A DNA stretch of 64,000 bases from Lichenostomus cassidix. Taxonomy: Eukaryota > Chordata > Aves > Passeriformes > Meliphagidae. The stretch is from contig CM039184.1 in assembly GCA_008360975.2 (NCBI GenBank), forward strand, positions 45,579,797 to 45,643,796. Reading direction: 5' to 3'. The notes below the pieces were generated by a model. It was not told where the DNA came from. It made no database searches and was given only the letters and a program-made list of their open reading frames with translations. The position numbers were made by a program, and so were the translations under genes. This document shows positions 1 through 11,639 of the stretch, piece by piece (the stretch's first letter is position 1; each line of letters opens with the position of its first letter).

Positions 1-1643
1 TCGGCAAAGCTTCTTGCAGCTTTCTCTAAGCTTCGCTGTTTTCACAGCAGTGTAATTCAGTGTTACACAACTGTGCCATGTTAGAGCTGACTTCAAGCCC
101 AAGCAACTAAACCCCTGGCAGGATGTGCATGGAGGCAGAAAGGTTGCAAAGCCTGTTGGTGCACTTGGGGCTCTGACACTCATTTCCTTATCTTTCAGTC
201 AGCCTGTTTGGATTTTACTGTATTTGCTATAACCTTGCTCTGAAACCAGTTTAAAGTGGTTCTCTATGGTCTGGAGTGGAGTCAGTTCAGTGTTGTTTAC
301 CCAAGCAGCACCACCATTAGCTTCTGTGGGAGCAGTGCTTGAAGAAGAGTGGAGGTATTAATAACCTAAAATGTGAAATGTGTGGGTGTGGCCAATAAAT
401 GCATTTCATTATTACAGCTATAAAATCATGGATCGGCCAGGCATAAAATGAGGTAGAATCCTGTAATAGATGAATGTGCTCTTTTTCCAGAGACATTGCT
501 TGTTCTATGATGTCTGTTTTTTCTTTCAAGAATATGTATCCTTGAAGATGTAGTGTTTTTCCAGGAAAACATTAACATTTCAATTAATTTTAACTAAATG
601 ACAACTCCTTCTTTCCCTTGTCTTTTCTTGCTGAGCACAATATCACGGTATGGAATTGGAATATCCCTTGGATCAGCTGAGGTCTGCTGTCCCAGCTGCG
701 TCTCCTACCAAATTTTTGTTCTCCTCCAGCCAATTTGCTGGTGGGGCAGACTGAGAATCAGAAAAGGCCTTGACTCTGTGTAAGCTCTACTCAGCAGTAA
801 CTGAAACATCCCTGTATTTTGAACACTGGTTTGGTCACAAATTCAAAACCTAGCACCATACCAGTTACTATGGAGAAAATAAACACTTGTCCAGTCAAAA
901 CCAGTACACCCATTTACTTCAGATGTCTGATAATGACACTACAAGTGCTAACACCGAGTCTTTTCTTAACAAAAGAAAAATAATCTTCTTATGTCTGCAT
1001 GTTAATACCCTGGATAGTAGAATGCAAGAGAGAACACGGTCATGTTTTCTCACAATTACAATGGGTAAAAAAAGAGCTACCTTAAACTAAAGGAAGTCTG
1101 TTGGTGGCCTAAGTTGTATTAGGGTGAAGTTATGGTTGAGTTCAGTTAATGCCATGGATATATTTAAACTGCTCAGAGAGAAAGTTCTACTAGTGGGGAG
1201 TCTGGCAGAGTTAGGGTTGACCCTCTTCTGAATACTTGCACATTCTGCTCTGACTGAACTTCAATTGACTGTGTACAGAGCAGAACTGCCACTCTGCCTT
1301 TATTTCCTGTCTTTTTATTTCTAGGAGAGATAATGTAGGTCATGAGAATGAAATTACTAACAGATATAAAGCAATATACTTCTAGGGTAAGCAGCAGCTG
1401 AGCAATTTTAGGAAAGTAAAGACCAACAAGATGGGTGATTTAAGCTTGAAATACGTGTAGTTCTATCTGATTCTGTATTGGGGTAACAAGATTTCATCAC
1501 ACTGCTAACAACAGAATTAGGAGTTTTGCTCAGGGGTTTTTTGTATTTTGTGTTCTAAATAATTTATCTTGTTAATTGATTTATTTATTGTTTTGTTCCT
1601 GTGAGATTAAATTCAGCAAGCTAATCCCAGTTTATGCTTTCAG
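1..1643 (+). other. Presumed OCIAD2 intron, no exon recognised
   Basis: AT-rich unique-looking sequence with no CpG island and no exon matching the OCIAD2 N-terminus. Open frames at 598 and 887 have no matching donor and no family similarity. Confidence 0.5.
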
Positions 1644-1734
1644 CCAATGTACTTTTGTCCCATCTCCCAAATCCAAGATAGAGAGATTGCAAGGATCCGT
1701 AAAGAATGCAAGCAGGAAAGCTTCTGGTACAGAG
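1644..1734 (+). CDS. OCIAD2: OCIAD2 exon, start of OCIA domain
   Basis: The acceptor is the pyrimidine tract ending TTTCAG at 1643; the donor is AGAG|GTGAGT. The exon has 91 nt, enters in phase 0 and leaves in phase 1. It encodes a CP motif, then REIARIRKECKQESFWYR, the signature of the OCIA domain. An ATG at 1647 is in frame but is more likely internal, because the family carries about 28 more residues upstream. Confidence 0.92.
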
Positions 1735-4700
1735 GTGAGTGTTCCAAAGTCATTCTTACCACACTTACTATACAGAATGACTTTTTGATGTGTATATGCA
1801 AAACTGTCTGCAAAATGCTTTTTTGTTGGAACACTGTGGTAGGTTAACTCTGTCATGTTAAGTTAAGCATTGTACTCTTAAAGGTTTGATTGAATTATTT
1901 GTGTAAACATTGTAGGTAAACATGGTTGAATTGAGGTCTTAATATGAACTTTAGCAATTGTAGAGTTGGTTCTATTCTTGAAGTTCATTATTACAACCAC
2001 CCCACTTTAGGAATGTTTTACTTTGTTACTTACTTATTCTTGCCTTTGAATGGAAAGCAAGCATAGTTATGTGTCTTTGATTTGTGAAATTCTTCGTGTG
2101 TTAGGACATCTAAAAGATTATTACTCAGTGTTTTAGTGCCTTTTATGTCCACCCTATCAGTTTGTATCTAAATTACATATTTCCTGAATGGAGAAGATTG
2201 AAAAGGGTGTCAGCATTTCATCAGAGCTGCTGTCATTACAAGTGTTGCAGTAGTTAGAGGAGATATTCAGACTGTGGAAACTATTATTTAATATATATAT
2301 TGCATTACCTCCAGATGTTATAGCCTGGCTGATGTCTGGCACTGTGTGAGAACATCCTTGCTTTGAACAGAATGTAATCTGAATGAACAGATGTAATAGG
2401 TGATTAAGACAGTAGGCAAAGTTAATGTTTAGATGTGTTTAACATTAGAAACATAAAACATTTAATGTATAAGAGAATATTTACCAAATAAGTAACAGAT
2501 TTTGGCTGATACCAGCTACTCTCCTTTTCATTTTCACAGCTCTTCCTTTGTCTCTTGGGAGCATGCTTGTCACCCAGGGGCTAATCTCAAAAGGTAAAGA
2601 TAAAAAAATACATTATTAAAGTGCTGTTTTTCAAGATCAATATTCCTCTCAGCCATTACTATCATTGTTATGGTGATTTGATTGTTATGTATGCATTGCC
2701 ACAGTCCTTCTTTTGAAAGAGCATGAACTGAAAAGAGAATTCACAAATCCAAAGACTGGTGGCTGGATTCTGTCACCATGACCACATGTATTTGAGTAGT
2801 CTTCACTGGGGCAGCTTCTAGGGCATTGTACAACCGGAGAATGGGCATTAGAATTGGGTACTGTAACTCTGACTGTTGGTTTATTTGAAAAATGCTGGCA
2901 GCGTTTTTACAGTGACAGTGTATCGATATGAGTACAGCCGTGGTGCGAAGGGACAAGGAGTACTGCCAAAGTGAGGAGACAGAGAGCTTTCTATAGAGAT
3001 GGCTCACTATCTGCAGGCTGACACAAAAGAAAATTGTATTCTGTTTATGTGGTGGATGAGTTCCACACTTGGCACCACACTTGCTTCCACACTTGGCACC
3101 TTCAGTTTCCCTGCTGGGGGTCTTGACTATGTATAAGGTTGAGGTTAGTGTTTTGGGTAAAGAGTGAGGGGCATCCCCCCTGAAGTCTGATAAGCTGTAC
3201 CACAAGAGGCTGATGTGGGTGCCCTATTGCATCCTTGACCTATGAGCTTGTAGGCAGACAGGGAGGGAAGGAGTAAGGGAGAATGTGTCAGAGAAGAAGG
3301 ATTTTACATTTGAGAAAGGGAAAGCAGTGATAGGAAGGGCACTGGGGCTGTCTCTGTAGCTAACATGCCAGACTCTGGCACCAGGTACTCAGTTTCTGTT
3401 CATTGTACTTGGATGTTTCTGATCAGCTGTGAAACAACAAATGCCCTTATTAAATAATCATTACTGTGTGTCAGCAGTTGGAGGGGGGTGATTAGAAACA
3501 AGAAACACTTTTGTTGCTCCCTCTCCTGAGAGACCCAGTTTAAAATTGCGTAGATCCCAGTGGGCAAAGGCCCTTGTGCTTAGCATAGGCTGAATGCTCC
3601 TCTGTCTAAACACTTTCTTCTGATGGCTGCACACGGCACCCTGCCTCTAGAAGAAGCTGCAGCTTCTAGACCTCGTTATTACTGTCTGAATGCATTTAAC
3701 AGTGCAACCAGTGTTCCCTTTCCTTTGCCACAGTAATCTTGCTGCATGGAGCCCTCATCCACAGCATGACACTCCTCTGCCAGACACACAGTTCTTAGAA
3801 GAATACTGGTTTCATTTCCTGAGGTTAACTGGAGGAAGGTGGATTTTGGTGGAAAAGCTAAAAATAACTTTTTGCTTTTCTTGTTTAGCATACTGTGTTC
3901 TCTTAAAGGCCAAAATGTTTGATCTTTCCTCTGTAGAGGAGGAGGCTAGATACCAGTGGTACAGTTTTAATCAACAGTCACAGAAAGCTACCAATGAACA
4001 GTTTTGTTTTACTTACCACAGCACAAGGAACTGGACCTTGTGTAAGAGATGTAATTTTGCTATTTTATACGCAGTGTTGGTTTGTGCTGAAACATAAGCC
4101 ACCATCACTTCTTCTGTAGTGCTGCAAGTGTCACCAGTGGCAGACATGCTGCTTTCACGTTGGGTTACACTCTGAACTCCCGCCTGAACTGAACTGAATC
4201 CTACAAAGTCCAGATTCTCTTCCTCGTATGACTCTAGGACTGCCCCAAAACAGAGGAACTAAGAACTAGTGGAATGGAAAGTGCCTTGATGTACTGAATC
4301 TGAGTTAGTGCACTTCATACCATCCTCACCTTAAGAAGTGCAAAAGCCTATAGGAAAATTAATGCCCTGGTTTTGAGTGCTGGTGAGTTCCTCAAGTGAA
4401 TAAGCTTTCTGACCATTTCCTTTTCTTGTAGGCATTTTCTCAGCAAGTGCAAGATTTGGTCCATACCCCAAGATAGCAAGTAAGTTGTACCCAGTTCTAA
4501 AAAGAAAGGGCAAGAACAATAAGTGCTGACATTGTGAATTAATTTTATTTTCTATAATCTTTTTCTCTAATTATTATATCCTTTTCCTGTATGAATTGTT
4601 TTGGACCACTTACTCTCTCTCATAATAGGTAACCAGTTTTCAGTAGTTATAGAATCCACCTCTGTAATCCCTGTATGACTTCATATGTGGTTTTACATGT

Positions 4701-6606
4701 TCTGAGAAGACGTGATACACAATTTGTTATGTGATTAAAATTGAGCCAATAGCACACTGGCTTACAGTCTTCTATTAACAATGTTTTGTTATCTGTCTCT
4801 ACAGTTGCTGGTGTCTTAGGTTTTGCCATTGGAAAGATTTCATACTTTGGAGAATGCAAAAAAAAGTTTCAGAAAATTGGTGTTGTACCATTTGGTCCGC
4901 AACAGAAAAGGTTCGTGCTTAGTTAAATTATTATGCCTAGGAAAAAATAGTCTAAAACAGAGTAAAAATTATATGCAGAAAAACTATGAGTTTAAATTCT
5001 GTGATCAGATCCTGAGGTACTACTTAAAGTCTTTGGCTATATATTGCAGTATTAGAAACTAGTACACATTCTTCAGAAAATGCAAATTAAACTCAGTGTA
5101 ATCTGTTACTAGGATATCCATGATTTAAGTGAAATTATTGTTCTTTTAGGTGTGATGTGACAGCACTTACTAGCTCTCTTTTCATCTAGTATCATGCTGC
5201 TAATATTGTCCATGTTACCACTTGGGCCCTTTGAGTCTTCCTTTGGAACACAGATCAGCCCAAATATGCTACAGATTTTTTTATGATGTCCTCATATTTT
5301 AACAACAATTTCAGTCTCAACCCATATTGCAATGTCCCCTTTCTCTGTGGCTTTGCCCAATCTCATACTGTTGTGCCAAACCATGAAGAGCATGAACTGA
5401 GAGGGTATTTTTTCCACCTTGCACTTCTAACCATAATACAGATCTCAGTGGTTGGCTTCTGTCACCTGGTGCCGAGATTTAAAGGAAAACTTGACAACCC
5501 AATATGAGTTTTTACAGCAAGCTTCGGTTTATTGAGTTTCAGCATACATACTTAGAGTGTGGTTAATTAGGTAATGCATATTCTGTAACCGCATATTATT
5601 ATTGGTTATTTGCTTCAACGCCCCAAGTCTGGCTATTTGCCCTATGTATGGATACATACTAACTTTGTCCAGTTTTCTATATCCTTATTGGTTCTTCCAC
5701 ATCCCTATCAGCAGCCTTATCCCAATGTTGCAGCAAGGCCATTGTGCTCTAAGTTGCTTATTGGCCAGAGAGTTGGCATCTGGGCATTAGCTAGCTGAGT
5801 ACGGCTATTGTTAAGAAACAGCTTGTCTAAGTGTTAAGAAGCAGCTTGTCTAAGTCTGCATGTCCCTTTTCTATTAGCCAATTCCCCACAACCTGGCACG
5901 TCCATGCTTCAGTCATTGTTTTCTCACCTTCACATAAAGTTCTCCTTCGCATCAAATCAGACTCTGAGTTCCTTCTCAGCTCTTCCTTCTACTGCCTGTT
6001 ATACCCTCCATTTTCAATATGGCTTCTGGTATAAACCTTTCACTCACAAAATACCTTGCCAAAAATCCTATCCAAAAAATCATTTTCCTTTGTCTTTCCA
6101 GATCTTTTCCCCAGACCAGCGTGAGCTTTCATGCCTGAATGCCTGAATGATAATGGAAATCGTCTTCATTGTTCTTCTGTTTCTCTACTGTATTCTTCCC
6201 ACATGTAACAATTACTTGGTATTACACAAAGTGTTATACACCTTGCTCATAGACACAATGGCAAGGACTGTCTTGCTGCTTAGAAAATCCTCTTACATTT
6301 TTGCGATTGGTAGGAGGAGTACTTAATACTAATTAATGGGGGTTTATTGGCTGGGATATTTAGATGCCATGTTTTGCAGTTTATGTCCCATAAAGCAGTT
6401 ACAAAAACTTGGGAGCACAGGCAAGAGATTCCTTCTTCAAGAACTTTTGCCATCATGCTATATGGTTGTATTAGAAGAAATCCAGCAAAATTCTTCAATG
6501 TTTTATTTGCTTTCAATATTGTAGGAAGTGTCATCATGTTTGCAAAGAATGTAAAGCAAAATTGGGATCGAATGAGAAAGAAGATTCAACTCCTTCAGCA
6601 TCTTAG
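1644..6606 (+). CDS. OCIAD2: OCIAD2, OCIA domain-containing protein 2 (3' five coding exons; N-terminus not found)
   Basis: Five exons join in frame: 1644-1734, 2540-2593, 4432-4479, 4805-4910 and 6525-6606, giving 126 residues plus TAG. The OCIA core reads KECKQESFWYRA, then LPLSLGSMLVTQGLISKG, FGPYPKIA and GVLGFAIGKISYFGECKKKF. The C-terminus ends KEDSTPSAS, close to the human OCIAD2 ending. Human OCIAD2 has about 154 residues, so roughly 28 N-terminal residues are missing; I found no start exon with a phase-0 donor in 1-1643, so it probably lies upstream. Two hydrophobic segments (from LPLSLGSMLV and from GVLGFAIGK) fit the two-pass OCIA membrane fold. Family knowledge: a mitochondrial inner-membrane protein linked to complex III assembly and reported to modulate gamma-secretase. 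It converges on its paralogue OCIAD1. Confidence 0.93.
2540..2593 (+). CDS. OCIAD2: OCIAD2 exon, first membrane segment
   Basis: Acceptor TTTTCACAG at 2539, donor AAAAG|GTAAAG. The exon is 54 nt, phase 1 to phase 1, and encodes LPLSLGSMLVTQGLISK, the conserved hydrophobic stretch with the family TQGL motif. Confidence 0.95.
3061..3100 (+). repeat. Short tandem repeat, 24-bp period
   Basis: The 16-mer TTCCACACTTGGCACC occurs at 3061-3076 and again at 3085-3100, with the related 8-mer ACACTTGC between. This makes about 1.7 copies of a 24-bp unit, itself two diverged 12-mers. It lies in an OCIAD2 intron. Confidence 0.8.
4432..4479 (+). CDS. OCIAD2: OCIAD2 exon, loop between membrane segments
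   Basis: Acceptor TTCTTGTAG at 4431, donor AGCAA|GTAAGT. The exon is 48 nt, phase 1 to phase 1, and encodes IFSASARFGPYPKIA; RFG..PK is shared with the family. Confidence 0.94.
4805..4910 (+). CDS. OCIAD2: OCIAD2 exon, second membrane segment and basic tail
   Basis: Acceptor CTACAG at 4804. The exon is 106 nt, phase 1 to phase 2, and encodes AGVLGFAIGKISYFGECK, then a basic stretch ending FGPQQKR. The donor is AAAAG|GTTCGT, weak after the GT, but it is the only choice that keeps the frame and the FGPQ..R family match. Confidence 0.9.
5464..5469. repeat. Target-site duplication, left copy (ACCTGG)
   Basis: Directly abuts the LTR's TGCCGAG end (plus strand) and is identical to 5891-5896. Confidence 0.8.
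5470..5890 (-). mobile_element. Solo LTR of an avian endogenous retrovirus (421 bp, antisense to OCIAD2)
   Basis: Read on the minus strand, the element begins TGTGGGGAATTGG and ends ATCTCGGCA, so it has TG...CA ends. It carries AATAAA (plus TTTATT, 5528-5533) about 60 bp before its 3' end, as expected for an LTR R/U5 region. Both sides carry the same 6-bp ACCTGG (5464-5469 and 5891-5896), a target-site duplication. No internal viral genes are present, so this is a recombined solo LTR. A 6-bp duplication fits alpharetrovirus-like or ERV-K-like groups, but the family was not identified by search. A 23-bp tandem duplication lies near its 5' end. Confidence 0.85.
5810..5856 (-). repeat. 23-bp tandem duplication inside the LTR U3
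   Basis: Two nearly identical copies of a GTTAAGAARCAGCTTG-type unit stand side by side, ending TCTAAGT. Duplicated elements in U3 often act as LTR enhancers; that role is inferred. Confidence 0.7.
5891..5896. repeat. Target-site duplication, right copy (ACCTGG)
   Basis: Directly follows the LTR end TTCCCCACA and is identical to 5464-5469. Confidence 0.8.
6525..6606 (+). CDS. OCIAD2: OCIAD2 terminal coding exon with stop
   Basis: The acceptor is CAATATTGTAG at 6524. AG from the previous exon plus G restores an Arg codon; the exon then reads KCHHVCKECKAKLGS and ends KEDSTPSAS followed by TAG at 6604-6606. Human OCIAD2 ends GDSQPSAS. The C..C spacing in HVCKEC matches the human TCEEC motif. 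Confidence 0.93.
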
Positions 6607-7663
6607 TCCCAGGTAGGCAACCTTGTAATTTAAAAAAAAATTAAAAAATTCTCATCTTATTTTCCATGGTGAATGGTATTCTTCTTTTGAACAATATAGT
6701 GAATATCATAGATTTTAAGAATGGATTAAAATCTCACCATTACTTAAGGAAATATTCGGTATCTGTGATTTCTGATTAATTCTGTTTCTTAATTTTTGTG
6801 TTACATACCTTTCATGCTACTTTTAAGCCCCCATCTCTGAGGAATTTTTTCTTTAGCAGTAGCAGAGTATTGCTGATTGACCTAAGTAGAATTAATTTGG
6901 ATTGACTGCTTGTAGTAAAACAAATACAACTCCTTTCAATTTCCAACTTTATTTACTGAAGGATCAAATAATTATGGATTATGTTGATATTTAAAAATGC
7001 ATTGAAATAATGACAATTAAAAGCAGACACAGCTGGGTTTGGGTTTTTTGCATTCAGTACTACACTTTGGCTAGAGCCTTAGTGGGGTAACATAAGAGTG
7101 GTGCCAGAGCAGCCTGCTGTGGTGGGGCAGGGGACACGGCTTGTGAGGTGTTTTCACCCCAGAAAGGGTGAAGTTCCCTTTGTGAAAAAGAAGGGTTTAC
7201 AGGGTGGAAGGTAGGGGAGTGTTTAAAAGCACATGCACTCTATGAAAAACAGGCCAGCAGCTGGGTTTTTTAAGAATGTTTTCACACTTTCTGCGTGTGG
7301 TAAGCTGGCCTATGTTTCTTACAGGCAGGAGAATGTGTGAAAGTGTTTGCAAATAGCTTGGCTGCCTGCAAGGGAGGAGAGCAGACAGCCTGTTTGAAAT
7401 CCTGCCATGTGAGTTTATGTGGCTAAGAACAGAAGTCTGATGCAGAAATTGTTTGATTGAGTCTGGTATATATTATGTAGGAATCTAGACAAGGATATTG
7501 ATAATGGTCCCTTTCTTAATCTAAAACGCGTGCATATAGACAGTCTAGAAGGAGGAATATCCTATCAGAACCTGGTTACTTGCCCAGAAGAGAGGTTTTT
7601 ATGGACCTTTACTATGCAACAATACATGCTAGCAGTGAGGATTGTCCTGAAAGAAGCCATTAG

Positions 7664-7669
7664 AATAAA
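7664..7669 (+). terminator. Candidate OCIAD2 polyadenylation signal (AATAAA)
   Basis: A canonical hexamer lies 1.06 kb after the OCIAD2 stop. A second AATAAA is at 8053-8058. Without transcript ends I cannot say which is used, or whether a weaker nearer signal is. Confidence 0.35.
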
Positions 7670-8052
7670 GTCCTGATTTTAATCAACTCTGCCACTGGTT
7701 CAGCATTTTATATGAAGTGCTGCAAGTGCTCAGCCACTAGCAGAAAATGCACTTTGGCTTAGGCTCACCTAATAAGGGCTGTGCCAGAAGAGACAGTGCT
7801 TCTCTTGTGCCAGCTCTAGAGATCATGAAGTGAGTTGACTCTCCAGATCAGCTCTCTGCTCTATTTTGGTATGAGGAAAGGGGTGAAAAATCCCCAAAAC
7901 ATTCTGAAGGGTTTCTTGCTAGTGCCAGCATGAAGGAGGGAGTGAGCCAGACTTAGATGAACGAATGACACCCTAAATCCATTAGCAGTGATGAGTTTGA
8001 TTAAGCTCTTGCACCAGTGTGCTGATTAACTGCTTTTGATGATTTTCTCTTA

Positions 8053-8058
8053 AATAAA
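8053..8058 (+). terminator. Second candidate OCIAD2 polyadenylation signal (AATAAA)
   Basis: Canonical hexamer 1.45 kb after the stop. It is an alternative to the site at 7664. Confidence 0.25.
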
Positions 8059-9538
8059 TGCTTATGTAGGCTCACTTCTGCCAGATAAGGACCCCAAAGC
8101 ACATTTAATTGAGGATGGCCACTTACTAGCAATTACCTGTGTAGAGGAATCAAATATTTATGGCCAGATTTACCTCTGCTGCTTGTCAGATCCGCAGCTT
8201 GCTGAACCTTAAATCCAAATATATTTTGTTTTCCAGCCTTCCTCTGTGAGCTGACAATATTTTTTCTGGTGTGCAAGTACCAATTAGCTTTTAAAAAAAT
8301 TCCAAATTGTCACAAACACAAAGGAGTCTTGCAGCTTTTTGAGGGGAAGAATCCAGGATGCCACAGGCCCTTCTCTTTGTTTTCTCCCTGTAATGGGTCC
8401 TGGAATTTCTGCTGTGGAACCTCTTCCCTGTTCCAGCTCACATATTCATCAAAGACCTCGATTGCTGCACATTTCAACAGCAGCTTAGGTCTTCTTGTTT
8501 GGCTTTTAAAAGGGCCTGAAAGCTTATTCAGAAGCTTAGTTAGAAAACAAATATAAGATAAATGTATTTCTTTTAAGTTTTAATTGCTGTAATGAAAAGG
8601 CATTCTATATGGGCCATTGTGGTATTTTGAATTTGTCAGAAATCAGTTTTGATGGATGGGTTTTAAAAACTTGGGGGAAAAAAAACCCATTATGTTGTTT
8701 TCTATATTGTTAAACTTCTTTTATGTAACAAAAATACTTAATTTAGCATGCTGTGCTCTAGAAATGTGCAGACACCCTGCTGAGCACATCTTGCCATTAT
8801 CCATGCTCAGCATATGGTGCAAGCTCTGGCAGTGCCTAGGAAGACCACCCAGATAACTCCATTTGTGTTTATGAGTCCAAAGGTAATGTCTTTTATCTGC
8901 AGGGACTCTAGAGTGTTCTCAGAGAAATCACCAAGAAGCTCCATGTTTCACAGTGAAAGCAAGGTGCCACTCACATAAATAACAGGTCCTTTTATTCTAT
9001 TTACAGATGTGGTGACCATGATAAAAACCTTATGGACCAGCTTCTCTCAAGGCACTTTCCTGCAGACTAGAAATAATAATTTTGTGATTCTAGCTCTTAG
9101 ATTTAGTATAAACTGACTTCTCTGAAATCGCTGCATATTATTACATAGTTCTGTTTGTACTACATACCAGTTTCTTGTAACGCACTTTTTGAAATACACT
9201 CCTCTCTTCTCAGAACATGTTGGTTTATTTTCCTCTCTTCAGTGCAATTTAGCCTTTAGGGCTGAAAAGTTGTATTTGTCTATCGTATTTAGATGCTGGC
9301 AATACTTTGTGTAGCAGGCAAAGTGGTATATGTTGGAATGTGTGTCATCTATGTCAGACGGAAAAAGTGTGTGAGGATGTTTAAATGGTTTGCACAGTGA
9401 AGCAGCTGTTCAGTCTCTGAGCTGACCCCTTGGTTATGGAGTACTTTAAGAGTACTAAGTTCAGTATTGTCACACTGCAGTTACTGCACTGAATCAACTT
9501 CCAACAGGCCAGTTTTACACAAAGGTCCACTTTTCCAG

Positions 9539-9813
9539 GGATACCAGAAGTGTGTGCCACATCCATGAACAAGAACACACCTGGAATATTTTGGAAGAGT
9601 TTATGGTCTGCACAAAATCCAAGGCCACCAGATGTTGGAAAAAAACCCCAAACCCAGGTGGCACAAGTTCTCTATAAACAGCAGGACACACAGTCTTCCA
9701 TGAAACATCTCAGGAAATCAAAAGCAGACATTTCCCCTAAACATAGTGATGGTTTTCCCATGGAAATAAGTGCACAGCTACTGAAAAGTTTGGGCTTCAC
9801 TGTCAGTCAGTGA
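9539..9813 (+). other. Possible orphan terminal exon or pseudogene exon (unrecognised)
   Basis: A good acceptor (CACTTTTCCAG at 9538) is followed by an open frame of about 91 codons to TGA at 9811-9813. The frame reads IPEVCATSMNKN early, KKPQTQVAQVLYKQQDTQ in the middle and ends LLKSLGFTVSQ. The product is polar and mixed in composition. I do not recognise the family and found no partner exon. Open frames of this length also arise by chance in 64 kb, so this stays tentative. Confidence 0.2.
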
Positions 9814-11639
9814 AGACTGTCTTCTGTGGGGTTTTTCTGTTTGCTTTCATACTATGCCTATGGTTAGTGCCCCCCTTTTGAACAAGCTTCTTGGGGCATC
9901 TTTACCTGGACACAAAGAGATTCAGCAAGCAAAATGTATAGTATGGAAAAGTATAATGTAACTATTAATTGCTTACTAAACACGTAATACATTCTGGGTT
10001 TAACAAAGTGATTAGACTGAATACTCAACTCCCTGATGAAGCACTTGGGTAGTTTTTCCTAGCCAGGCATCCACCAGGTAGAAGGGGAAGGGTTAGACTG
10101 ACTAGACTCCCTGATCCCTTTTTTTCCCTGTAAGATTTTATACTTTTCTACTTGGTATTTAGCCTCTTGAATTCTTGAGCTACTAAGAACCTCTGTCTCA
10201 GCAGGGGCTTCAGTTTTACACTTGTTACCTTTCTACAGCATTTTTCCACAGCTCTTTCAATTGGAGTCAGGGAAACACAATGGTTCTGTGTCACAGCTGA
10301 TGTTGTGTACAGGCAGGTCAGCCTTGGAGAGCCTTCCACAGGGGCTTTAGGGAGAGGGAGTTACACAACCACAGAGAAGTTGACCTCCTTTGTGAAAATA
10401 ATGTAATTGTCATGGGTGTATGGTGATAGTCACCAAAACTTGTATGGTGACATGTCTTAGCTAATTCCCCTCCATCTGTCATCCACTGTCAAGATAACAG
10501 CAAGAAGCTGCACCAAAGTTAGTCATGCCAGGGTTATCTGAGGGCAGCCCTTACATCCAGGTGATGCTAAGGAGACTGATGCATGTGACAGAGGACCTTT
10601 CATGTCAGACTCTTAGAAATTGCTCTGTGGTCTGTGATACCTCTTGGGGTTACAAGTTAGCTACTGAACTTTGCTTTAAATGTAATTTTGGTTATTTTTT
10701 AGTTTCAATTACTCTTCTGTAGTAAATATACTCGCAAAAAAATTTGTCTCCTTTTTTTTCTAACTTTGTTTCCATACTTTGCAAAAGGCTGATCAGTTGA
10801 TTGTGTGGATCTAAGTTCATGAGTTACTGTGATACAGGTATGAAAATAAGTTTGTGAATCTAAGACGTATTAGCACTAAATTTATGCATATCAAAGGAAA
10901 AAATGAGCAGAGCTAATGGGCAAACTGTTCCAAATGCAGCCTTTGTGTCAGGAAGCTTCTCGTCTCTGATCAGCGAAGGACAGGAGGGTGCACCCGTGAG
11001 GGATCTCCTTCTAGCAGGATCACTAGCCAGGGTGGGAGACAGGGTGAGCATTATGGTGATTCTTAGAGTTACTGAAAAACTAAGAGCCTTGCCCAAGGAA
11101 AGAAACCCCAGGTAGCTCATATCTAGAAATGGAGACTGAAACATATTCATGGGCAAAGAGCACAAGATTCCTGAGAAAACACACCTTTAAATTATTTTTA
11201 TTACAGTATAGTGACTTTCTCTGCAGATGAATGGTAAAAAAACCCCTAAGAGTTGTAATGGATGCTTTTCCTGTTGTCTTTGATACACAGACTGTTTGAG
11301 AGCAATGGCACTTCCAACTTCTTGCATAGAAAAACCCCACTTACCTGAACTTCTAAGTGTTTCTTCTCATCTGTGTGTGTTTTGAGCATTCTGCAGCATG
11401 TGCTCAGGCACATCAGCAAGCTCAGGTATTTCAGAGCAAGAAAGGTCTTTAATACTTCCTCCCAGAGGCACATTTTAAACCTTTACTCAGCCTGCTGGAG
11501 GCTGAGCTCTGCCAGGGCTGGGCTGGACATGCCCAAGCTTACTTCCTTCTACACTGTCACATCTGTAATTCTGCAAAATACAAACAGAAAACCTTTCCCA
11601 GCAGCAAATGCTTGCCATTTACTCACTCCCATTCTACTG

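Noticed and set aside
887..1090. Possible OCIAD2 N-terminal exon (frame with MSDNDTTSANTESF)
   Set aside because: No donor in the right phase and no similarity to the family N-terminus.
2741..3205. 154-codon minus-strand frame
   Set aside because: No splice signals or family match. It runs through a short tandem repeat inside an OCIAD2 intron.
5455..5500. A retroviral primer-binding site at TGGTGCCGAG
   Set aside because: The bases belong to the LTR end read in reverse, next to its target-site duplication. No internal retroviral sequence follows.
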